Assembly (NCBI GenBank): GCA_021018815.1
Contig: JAITYX010000005.1
Span: forward strand, 11,020,001 to 11,084,000
Length of the DNA stretch: 64,000 bases
Reading direction: 5' to 3'
Source of the DNA: Talinum fruticosum
Lineage: Eukaryota; Streptophyta; Magnoliopsida; Caryophyllales; Talinaceae
Below, in pieces: positions 55,195 to 64,000 of this stretch (position 1 is the first letter of the stretch; each line of letters begins with the position of its first letter). The notes under the pieces are model-generated. The model made no database searches. It was not told the DNA's origin and saw nothing but the letters and a program-made list of their open reading frames with translations. Position numbers and translations under genes: made by a program.

Positions 55195-58100
55195 TGTGAG
55201 ATCCGGAATTTTGAGTAGATTAATTTTATAGTTGAATTAAGCTAGATATTTGTACGTAATTTATTTTATGTGATTGTTATGTCCTTGTGTGTTTATATAG
55301 CTTAATTAATAGAGGTTAGTGCTCGTTATAGAGACCCAGGCGGACTTATGTCAAAAAAAAAAAAAAAAGGGAAGTTTAATTGTGGGGATTAGTGTACTCG
55401 GTGCAGCAGAGTGCTGGCTGCACTCGAGGTAGCCACCGAAAAGAGAAAGAAAAGAGGAGAGGAAAAGGAAAGAAGGGGAGGGGGACCGAGCGGAATCGGG
55501 AACCGGGGGAGAGGGAGAGGCCGAGCGGGAGAGCTAGAGCGAGAGTGAGAGGGCGAGCGAGAGCGAAGGCAAGGGAGAGAGGCCGGGACCGGCGAGCGGC
55601 AGTGGAGCGGCCGGCGAGTGCGAGGAAACGGCCAGGCGCGAAAAGGGCGAAACCGAGGCCAAGAAAGAGGAAGCAAACGCGAAGGCCGAGGGAGGCAGCC
55701 GGTGAGCGCGGGACCGCGACCGGCGACGGTGCCAGGCGCAAAGGAGGGCGACGGAACCCGTGGCTAGCGGCAGGAAAAGGAACGAAAGAGGGAGGGGAAC
55801 CGGGGAGCTCGAATCTCGGACTGCAATACCTGAATCGAGGTGGGTAGTCTTATACTCCAAACTATTATTAGTTTCGAAACCCAAATGAATTTCTTGTGAA
55901 TATCGAATGTTTGTTTTATTGTGAATATTGGATGTTTGCTTGGGAATACAGTAATGATTGTACCAGTAGGAAGTAGTTAGGTTGAATTAGGACTCGAGAT
56001 AATCTGATTAAGTGTGAAGGCTGAATTGGGATATTAGAGATTATGAGAAAGTTAGATTGCGGAGGTCCAAGGAATATTATTGAAGTTGCAATTAGCGATT
56101 AAAGACAAAGAAGGCTGAGATATGGGTGCGAATTGCTTAGAGATTACTTGAGTTTACGATGTTGGGGGGATAACTGCTAACATTGGGAAATAATGAGTTG
56201 AAGGAAAGGGAGAATATGAGTTTATATTGATTGGTACACAATTGAGGAACGAGAGTAGAAAACAGTGGTTGGGTTAAATTGAATTGGAGATGTGCCCGAG
56301 TCCGTGAGATTGAACTAGACTTGAATGTAAGCGAAGCTAACCAGAATTGAGTGATGAAAAGTGATTAAGAGTTATACAACTAAGGATGGACGAATAAGAG
56401 TCGATTAATAAGAAAGAAACATATCATGGGAGTTTGAGGCGAGGAAACGACGAGCGGGGAGTTGTAAGGTTAAGTTGAGTTTAGAATGTATCTAAGTCTT
56501 TGAGATGAAATTAAGTTGGAAGATGAACCTAACAAGAGGAATTTAAGTGATACAGGTGAGGATAGGAGTCATATGGCCGAGTATGAGCAAAGGAAGTTAA
56601 TTTATGAAATAAAGACCTAAAATGAGGAGTTGGAGTAAAGGCTGGGAGTTGTGAGAAGTCGAGACGTGAGCAAAAGAAGTGGATCCATAAAGTAGAAACA
56701 TAGAATGAGGAACTGAAGTAAAGATAGAGAATTGTGAGAAGTTGAACGTTCAATTAGGTGGTAGTCGCTTGCGGTTATTGTGGCTCGAGAAAATGGAAAC
56801 TAATCGTGCTAGAGTGGTGGATTGAGAAAAGTATAGTTGGAAAGAGTTGAGAATGATTACTTGCATTGAATGATGGCTATTCGTGTTAAGTGAGTTCTTT
56901 ACGTGATGTTCAAAGTAGTTTTGAAAGGCGTTTTGTATTTTACGTGAAATGATCCTTGAATGCAATTTCTTGTGAACTCGCCTTTCAAACGTGAATGTGT
57001 TTTAAAGAAGCGAAACTTGTTTAAGAAAGTGAATCTTGTTTGAGAAAGTGAAATTTAGAAGGGTGGCACGTGTGTCATGCCTTCTACGATGAGAAATTGA
57101 TTGAGATCTTGGTTAGAAACCAAGTTTAATAAGTGATTGTGATCACTTCGATTGAAATGAATTATGGGCTAGATTGTTTAGACCGGAGGAAGGAGGTGGT
57201 CGTGCGTATCGGGCCACGGGGTCCCGATATGCGTATCGGGATGCCCATCAACCGGAGAGGTTGATTCTTTCTCGACGAGGAAAACGGAGCCTTCCGGGTA
57301 TTTGACTAGAGATAGGTCCCGGAACTCGAGTCGTGGGTAGCGCCCCGAGGACCGCCCGGTGCTACTTCAATCGTCTAAAGCCCCGAAAGAATTTTCGAAA
57401 GTGTTTGAGAGAAAGTGCAGAATGGTTCCACCTTGTTTCATGTGATTCAATTCCCAAAATGATTGCAACCCGTGCTTTGAATGATTGAAGTGGTATGAGT
57501 TTTATGTTGCAAATGATTTCAAGAGATTTTGTTAAAAAGTATATCGGTTTGTATTATATTATTACGCTTTTGCTCGATTTCATTATTATGAGTATTATGT
57601 GTAAAGAATTTCCAATTTAAGGGTGTAAGACTCCAGGTGAGCCCGTGGTTTATTGCTCACCCCCACAAATTGCCCCGTCCCCTCCCGGTTCCGGTACCCC
57701 TTGAGGCGAATGGCTGGAATGCTTGTCTTTGGAGGCGATTATGGCTGCAGATCAAGTCTATGTGTTTCATGTTTAATATATTGTATCTATTCGGCTACTT
57801 ATGTAAGTAGACAGTAATGTATAGTAAGTTAGACGTGTGTACGGAGACCAAACTAGTAGCTTTGACAAGCCGTAGATCTCTTTCTCCGGCAATTTTGATC
57901 TTACGTGGTTGTAAATTTGGTTTTTGCTGAATTCATGGCTTGGGTTGTAAACTAGTTCGCAATGTAAGCTTTGTGGTTGTGAATATATTCCGGCGTGTGG
58001 CCGTTGAGCTGTGTACTCCGAGCGTGTGGCTCGTTGAGTTTTATTGTGAATTTTATGCAGGTTTTTAAGGCTTTTAGCCTATGGGTTGGACCATAGTTCA

Positions 58101-58267
58101 AACGGAACTCGCCGAAATTTTTAGGAAACTTCGACCTTTGGGAAGAATTTCATTTCGTACCCTTAAGTTGATTTAAGATAACTAAGCCTACACCTGAGTG
58201 AGCCTTGGGAGTTCCTTTAAGGAACTCGGCGGTGTAATACTCCTAGGGTGGGTTTTGGGGTGTTACA
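55195..58267 (+). repeat. 5' LTR of the gag-only gypsy derivative
   Basis: TGTGAGATCCGG to GGGGTGTTACA. Contains a poly-A stretch near 55353-55368 and a very G/C-rich, purine-biased block (55430-55830). Long frames on both strands there are low-complexity Arg/Ala/Glu or Ser/Pro/Leu stretches, not genes. The 3' half is homologous, inverted, to the LTR at 60549-63713. Confidence 0.9.
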
Positions 58268-58272
58268 TTTTA

Positions 58273-58283
58273 TGGTATCGAGC
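58273..58283 (+). promoter_or_regulatory. Primer-binding site of the gag-only derivative
   Basis: TGGTATCGAGC, five bases after the LTR end TGTTACA. It is the initiator-Met type with one base missing. Confidence 0.85.
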
Positions 58284-58492
58284 ATTAGGATCACCCAATT
58301 TAGTTCCGATAGGGAGTATGCGCCCTAAAACATAGGATATGTGTGCTATATGTGAATATATGTGTGTTGTTTGTTGCCTTACTTATCTTTTCATCGTCAT
58401 TTGTCTTTACGCATTTGAGATAGGTATCCCTCTATTAGGTTTTTGTAGAAATTACGTACTTAGTTGAGGCATCATTTGTTTGATCACTCTAG

Positions 58493-59493
58493 ATGCCTCC
58501 GCGAAGAGAACAAGATGTACCTCTACCTCCTCCACCTCCGGGGCCCACAAGCAATGGAGATGGTTTGCCGCTTCGTAAATTAAAACCTCCTAAATTTGCC
58601 GGAGGAACAGACCCTCGGTATACGAGGAATGGGTATTGACCATGGAAGGTCTTTTTGAGGTAATGGAGTGCCCGGAACGGTTCAAGGTGCAACCGGCCAC
58701 CCATCGGTTTGAAAGTGAGGCCCGATTCTGGTGGCACACGGTTAAGCCTCGCGAGGAGGATTTGTGCTAACCTCGGCTAGAACTTAAGGCCTTACTTGGA
58801 GGCTAAATACTACCCAAAAGCTGTCAAATGGAGTAAGGAGCGGGAATTTCTCCAACCGAAACAAGGAGAAGATATGAGCGTGGTGGAATATGCTGCCAAG
58901 TTCAATGAGCTAAGTCGATTTGCACCCTCTCGGGTGGCGACCGAGGAAATGAGAATGGATAGATTTGAACATGGTTTAAAGCCCAAGCTCAAAAATAAAG
59001 TGGTAGGGCATGTTTTCGAGAACTTCCAGGAGATGTATCAAAGGGCTTTTAAGATTGAGAGAACTACGAATGAAAGTGCAATTCTAAAAATAGCCCATCT
59101 TCAAACAGAGAGAAGACTTGAATATGGAGGTGCAAATTCGCAGCCTACCCAAGCTCCGAGGAGATTTGATGCAAGAGATAATTACCCTCGTGGTCAACAT
59201 CCAACTAGAGATGGAGATCGAAAATTCGTTCGAGGTGTGGGTGTCATCATACAGGACCATGTACGGAAGTGAAGGGACCATGCTTTGGTTGTGGAAAATA
59301 TGGACATTTTGTAGCCAATTGTCCCCAAGGATCTCGAACCAATCAAAATGAAGGGCAGCAGCAAGGATATGGACCCCGAACTTTCCCTAAGCAAGGTCAA
59401 CCTTCCGCTTTAGACAAAAGGGATGATAAGAAGCCACAAGTACTACAAAGCATCACTAAAGGAAGAAGGAAAGACCTCAATGACCCGATGTAG
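58493..59493 (+). pseudogene. Gag of the gag-only gypsy derivative
   Basis: Starts MPPRREQDVPLPPPPPGPTS, then LRKLKPPKFAGGTDP. After a frameshift it continues with a gag core at 58796-59272: MEAKYYPKAVKWSKEREFLQ, MSVVEYAAKFNELSRFAPSR, ATEEMRMDRFEHGLKPKLKN and FENFQEMYQRAFKIE. This is the Retrotrans_gag family pattern of plant gypsy elements. A second shift separates the zinc knuckle CFGCGKYGHFVANCP and a Gln/Gly/Pro-rich tail (59269-59493). The knuckle is intact CCHC. Few breaks, so it may have been active recently. Confidence 0.85.
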
Positions 59494-59832
59494 TGGCAGG
59501 TACGATCCTCTCGGCAACCTCTAGGCCTATGTTTTATTTGATTCATAAGCAACCCATCCCTTTGTGAATTCCGAATTGCTACGAAATTACCGTGTAAACC
59601 CGCAATGAAGAATGTTAGACTTCGTATATCAACCCCAATAAAGTCGAGTAACCCGGATCTGTCGTGATCCATCGGAGTCGCCAACTACGCATCGAGTAGA
59701 AAAACCATTCCAATAGACATAAGCTAGCTGAAGTGAAAGGGGAGCCGAACATGAGATACGGGAGAAATACCCAGCTACGGTTACATCAGGTGTCTAAATT
59801 TCGAGGACGAAATTTTTTGAAGGAGGAAGAAA
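59494..59832 (+). pseudogene. Protease remnant, pol deletion scar and PPT
   Basis: Past gag, VVAGTIL is readable and then a segment where the protease box should be: L-F-D-S-stop-A-T-H-P-F-V (59540-59575), with the glycine codon replaced by TAA. From about 59640 the sequence no longer matches pol, and all RT to integrase is missing. At 59790-59832 the 'tttcgaggacgaaat' block and purine tract GAAGGAGGAAGAAA precede the LTR start at 59833. Confidence 0.75.
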
Positions 59833-60548
59833 TGTGAGACCCGCAATTTTGAGTAGATTAATTTTATAGTTGAATTAAGCTAGATATTTGTACGTAATTT
59901 ATTTTATGTGATTGTTATGTCCTTGTGTGTTTATATAGCTTAATTAATAGAGGTTAGTGCTCGTTATAGAGACCCGAGCGAGACTTATGTCAAAAAAAAA
60001 AAAAAAAAAGGGAAGTTTAATTGTGGGGGATTAGTGTACTTGGTGCAGCAAGTGCTGGCTGCACCTGAGGTAGCCACCGAAAAGAGAAAGAAAAGAGGAG
60101 AGGAAAAGGAAAGAAAGGGAGGGGGACCGAGCGGAATCGGGAACCGGGGGAGAGGGAGAGGTCGAGCGGGAGAGCTAGAGCGAGAGTGAGAGGGCGAGCG
60201 AGAGCGAAGGCAAGGGAGAGAGGCCGGGGACCGCGAGCGGCGAGTGGAGCGGCCGGCGAGTGCGAGGAAACGGCCAGGCGCGAAAGAGGGCGAAACCGAG
60301 GCCAAGAAAGAGGAAGCGAACGCGAAGGCCGAGGAGGCAACCGGTGAGCGCGGGACCGCGACCGGCGACGGTGCCAGGCGCAAAGGAGGGCGGCGGAACC
60401 CGGGGCTAGCGGCAGGAAAAGGAACGAAAGAGGGAGGGGAACCGGGGAGCCTGAATCTCGGACCTGCAATACCCGAATCGAGGTGGGTAGTCTTATACTC
60501 CAAACTATTATTAGTTTCGAAACCCAAATGAATTTCTTGTGAATATCG
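59833..60548 (+). repeat. 3' LTR of the gag-only derivative, interrupted
   Basis: TGTGAGACCCGCAATTTTG..., collinear with 55195-55900 with few differences. It is cut at 60548 by an inverted gypsy LTR (60549). The remaining part should lie beyond the window if this is a simple insertion. Confidence 0.85.
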
Positions 60549-63500
60549 TGTAACACCCCAAAACACCCCCAGGAGTATTACATCGCCGAGTTCCTTAAAG
60601 GAACTCCCAAGGCTCTTCTCGGTGTTGGTTTGGCTGTCTAAACTCAACTTAAAAGTAATCGGTGGTTTTCACAAAAGAATCCGAGATTCTCTCGAAAACT
60701 TCGGCGAGTTCCGTTTGTAATATGGACTAACCCATAGGCTTAAAGCCTTAAAACCCTGCATGAAAAACATGATATAACTCAACGAGCCACACGCTCGGAG
60801 TATACGGCTCAACGGCCACACGCCGGAGTCCAACCAATCATGCTATACAACTCAAAACAGTCTAAAGGGTTTCTATACATTTGGTACAACTATATGCACT
60901 AAATTACAAGTACAATATTGAGAAATATCAAAAATGCATAATCTTGACTTGAATCGTTCGGCATACATCAAACAGTGAGTCGACGGAGTCCGAAATATGC
61001 TAAGGGTAAATCATGCTCCTGAAGTGTACCTACAACACTCGGGAGGGGAAAGGGGGAAATTTGTGGGGGTGAGCAATAATCAACGGGCTCACCGGAGTCT
61101 TATACCCTTAAAATGGAAATTCTTTACACATAATACTTATAATAATGAAATCTGTGAAAGCGTAATAGTGTAATAGAAATCTATATACTTTTCACTTGAA
61201 ATCTCTTGTAATGAAAAGATCAAGACTCTTTAATCACTTAAAAGCACACATTCACATTCAAGAATACTTCTTTTGGGGGTTGAATCAACTTTTCAGGCCT
61301 TCGAGGATTCGAACTAGCACTTCTTTTCTCATAATTTCACGTAATTTCTCGGATTTCTCGGATTTCTCTTATTTCGCTGAGGCGCGACCCCGAAAAAAAG
61401 TTCCGGGACCTATCTTCTAGGAAGTCTCGGATCGGGCATTCCGCCTCTGCAGGACCCTCGTTAGAATCCTTCCCTCGAAGTTTCTAGCTGGGCGTCCCCG
61501 GTTCGAACCCTTCGGTATGCTAAACGATCCGTAGCCTGTTGATTCAAAACTATTTGCACATTCTCATTCATCACATTCACTTTCTAGCTTTCTCAATCGA
61601 TTTAGTATCAAGGAAGGCATGACACCACGTGTCACCCTTATAAATTCACTTTCTCAAATCTAATTTACTTTCTCAAATACTTTTATTTCTTTAGAATAGA
61701 ATCACGTTGGAAAGATATATCACAGGAAATCACATTCAAGGTTCATTTCACGTAAAACACAAAACTTCTTTCGAAACTACTTGTGAACATCACATAAAGC
61801 AAGCACATAGCACAAATATTCACCATCCAATGCAAGCAATCATTCTCAACTCTTTTCCCAACTAAGCTTTTCTCAATTCATCGGTTTAGTACGATTGAAT
61901 CCATTTTTCGAGCCACAATAACCGCAAGTAGATACTATTTAACTCGACGTTCTCACTTTTCCCAATTCACTATCTTCTCCTCATTTCCTCATTTCATGAC
62001 TTCACTTTGTGAACCGACCTCTTTTGCTCTCATTCAACCATATATCCTTAAACTTACTTTACCGAATTTCCTCTATCTCCATTCATCTTTTAATTCAATT
62101 CTTTCTCAAAGGTCTTAGACATGACTATGGCTTAGTTCCACTTTACCGTCCCCAACTTGCTATTTCCCAACCTCAATCTCCCATTTAATATCTCTTACCT
62201 TGTTAATCGATTCTTGCTCACCCATCCTTAATTATGTACCTCTTACTTACCTTTCATTATTCGATTCCCGTTAGTTTTACTTACTTTCACGCTCAGTTCA
62301 ACCTCAAGAATTTAGAATACTTCGAATGCACTTAACCTCAATTACCCATTTCTCACTTAAATGCCCCAATTGCGCGTCACTTAATACGATCTCCTATTCC
62401 TCTTGACACTTCCCTTGATATTTCCCGAATTAGTACTTGTTTCTTAATGCCGCGAATTCAATAAATCCCTAAAACTCAATCTGAATATTAATTCATAACT
62501 TATGCCCAAACCATACGTACTTATCCCCAACTCGACCAAGTTCCCGATACTACTTGTTATACCCTAGTAACCCAACTTCGTTTGAATTCCCCGGGTTCCA
62601 GTTCAGGCCTAAACAACTATCAATTCCCCTTACAACACCTAATTCGACTTTCAAGCAACTACTAATTCCACTCATAAGCATACAAGTTCGGTATTCACAA
62701 TCACATTCAACAATCACAATAAACTCATTTGGATTCGAAATTAGTAGTAGTTTAGAGTATAAGACTACCCACCTCGATTCGGGGATTGAAGGTTTGTGAT
62801 TTGCTGAGGTTCGAGCTCCCGGTTCGGTTCCTTCTTTCGGTTCCTGCTTCCCCGCCTCGAGCCCACCGTTCGCCGCCTCTCGGTCCGCCCCGGCGGGCTT
62901 ACCGCCGGTCTGCCTCCCTTGCCGCCGTTCCTTTTCCCGTTTCCGGCCTCCCGAACGCTCGCTCGTCTGTCTCTGTTTCGGTCCGACTTCCGCCTTCTCT
63001 CGCCCGGTCTCTCGCTCTCTTCCCTTCGCTTTCGTCGCCGCCCGCTGCGTTCGTCACTCCGCTCGCCGGCCTTCGGCCTCGCTCGGTTCCCGCACGCCCC
63101 TCTCTCTCTTTCCCCTTTCGGTGCTCTCCCTTCGCCCGCGTCGCTCGCGACGCCGACCGTCGCCTCCGGTCCCGCGGTGGTCGCCCGTCCTCGCGGTCTC
63201 CTTCGCCGCGCGCACTCGCCCCCTCCCTCTCTCTCTCTCTCTTCCGTCCGGTGGTTCTCTCCCCCCTTGCTCTGTTTGCTCTGCTTCTCCTCTTGCTTTC
63301 CCCGACCCCCTCCTTCTTTTCCTGCTTCTCTCTCTCTCCACCACTTAATTGGCGGTTAATGCACCTAATTGGACCCCAACTTATCTTTTCATCTCTTCAT
63401 AATTCAGCTAAGGTAATCCCCGACCCATATACGACAAGTCCATATCTCCTCCCTTCCGTCCTCTTACGCTGCTGCGTCCTAACTTATTTTAATATGCCGG

Positions 63501-63713
63501 CCACGACAATTCTTAATCACCTAACAATTTAGCTCGATGAAAAAGGAGGCAATTTCCTTGATTTAATTTATTCAATACCAGCCTCCAAAGGAATTCTAAC
63601 GTAATATGTCCGCAGACAAATAAAATCGAGTCACTCAACCCCTAGTGGCGGGGAATAATATTCAATAATTCTATGTTTTTCAGCTGCCTTTCTTTAAAAT
63701 TCCGGGTATTACA
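60549..63713 (-). repeat. 3' LTR of the right-hand gypsy element
   Basis: 3165 bp; plus strand TGTAACACCCC to CCGGGTATTACA. On the minus strand it starts TGTAATACCCGG directly after the purine tract. The C/T-rich, G/C-rich block (62800-63340) gives long low-complexity frames on both strands; none resembles a protein domain. Confidence 0.9.
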
Positions 63714-64000
63714 TTTCTCCCCTCCTTACAAGAATTTCGTCCTCGAAATTCGCAATGAGTAGCATCCGACTACAAACACTCAAATAAGTCCAAGCTGCCC
63801 ATACAAGGGCTACTCGAACTTGAACTCCGATTCACAAGGCACTTACTCTCGTTCGGGGTCAATGAATTCCAGCCTTCTTTCTACCAACTTTTTGTGCGTC
63901 TACTCACTCTATTGTGGGCCCGAGGAGCAAATCGCACTCAAAAGGGCAAAAAGCTGGCTTGGACGTTGTGACCCCGTCACTTATCTTACATCGAACCCTA
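63714..64000 (-). other. PPT and 3' non-coding end of the right-hand gypsy element
   Basis: Minus-strand purine tract GTAAGGAGGGGAGAAA beside the LTR, preceded by 'atttcgaggacgaaattc' (63735-63752 region), the conserved pre-PPT block of plant chromoviruses. The remaining 240 bp up to the window edge show no recognisable coding sequence. Confidence 0.75.

Larger units (their letters stand above)
55195..60548 (+). mobile_element. Gag-only gypsy derivative (TR-GAG-like), plus strand
   Basis: 5' LTR 55195-58267 (3073 bp), PBS, gag, a short protease remnant, PPT, then the first 716 bp of the 3' LTR, which is interrupted at 60548. The internal region is only about 1.57 kb: RT, RNase H and integrase are absent. 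Long terminal repeats around a gag frame with intact PBS and PPT match the non-autonomous TR-GAG class. The two LTR starts are very similar by eye, suggesting a fairly young insertion. It sits in A6's gag. Confidence 0.85.
60549..64000 (-). mobile_element. Related gypsy (Tekay-like) element, minus strand, runs off the window
   Basis: A full inverted LTR (60549-63713) followed by the inverted PPT and 3' non-coding sequence (63714-64000). The element's coding part should lie to the right. Its LTR is homologous to that of the gag-only derivative and to the fragment at 30370-33395. It is inserted head-on into the derivative's 3' LTR. Confidence 0.8.

Noticed and set aside
55380..55847. A 155-codon Arg/Glu/Gly-rich frame and its antisense partners (also 59985-60647)
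   Set aside because: Lies inside the LTR of the gag-only gypsy element in a purine-biased block; same explanation as above.
62786..63532. A 248-codon open frame on the plus strand, with overlapping long frames on both strands
   Set aside because: It is Pro/Ser/Arg/Leu-rich low-complexity translation of a C/T-rich, G/C-rich LTR block, shared inverted with 55430-55830. No domain, and frames are open on several phases at once.
1..64000. Host protein-coding genes
   Set aside because: Every frame with recognisable domains is retrotransposon gag or pol; none resembles a cellular gene with exons.

Overview
This window looks like repeat-rich nuclear DNA of a flowering plant. Every part that can be identified is a transposable element, and no host gene, tRNA, rRNA or CRISPR array is visible. 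The evidence for a plant is: primer-binding sites of the type TGGTATC(A/G)GAGC, complementary to plant initiator-Met tRNA; Ty1/copia polyproteins of the SIRE/Maximus type; a Ty3/gypsy element of the Tekay/Del chromovirus type with LTRs of about 2.8 kb; a Tat-like LTR; and hAT-type 8-bp target duplications. All open frames are broken by stops or frameshifts. The species cannot be named from the sequence.

Left part (1-5125): remains of minus-strand SIRE-like copia elements: LTR pieces, gag fragments, two primer-binding sites, and a solo LTR (898-2469) inside a gag fragment.

Middle (5126-38389): an old SIRE-like LTR (5126-6157 plus 29130-29541) was split by a younger minus-strand SIRE element, A1 (6158-29124, duplication GGCCT). 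A1 was itself hit by three insertions: a plus-strand sister element, A7 (11326-20651, duplication ATCAT, inside the RT catalytic box); a 2.2-kb element with short inverted ends (22154-24365, AACTCCT); and a 545-bp hAT MITE (24887-25431, GCTGAGCA). A1 and A7 carry an extra reading frame between RNase H and the 3' LTR, with its own TATA box. A 2.5-kb segment (9973-12460) recurs at 17730-20209. The right half of the split LTR joins A2 (29542-36978), an older SIRE-like element carrying a gypsy LTR (30370-33395) in its RT, followed by A2's 5' LTR (36979-38389).

Right part (38390-64000): a copia RT scrap is followed by a Tat-like minus-strand element (LTR 38612-40551) with an antisense promoter and gene remnant. 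That remnant is split by a complete but degenerate Tekay-type gypsy element (41426-52966; duplication GATGA/GACGA). Next comes a plus-strand SIRE-like LTR with its primer-binding site and gag start (53504-55194), cut by a plus-strand gag-only gypsy derivative (55195-60548). The 3' LTR of that derivative is cut in turn by an oppositely oriented related gypsy element running off the window (60549-64000).

In an autonomous copy gag would form the particle, protease would cut the polyprotein, RT/RNase H would make cDNA primed by tRNA-iMet, and integrase would insert it. No copy here keeps the whole set intact, so any present mobility would need proteins from elsewhere. No new cellular system is evident. 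The least described items are the extra frames with their own TATA boxes in the SIRE-like and Tat-like elements, and the 2.5-kb duplication bounded by A7's LTR.
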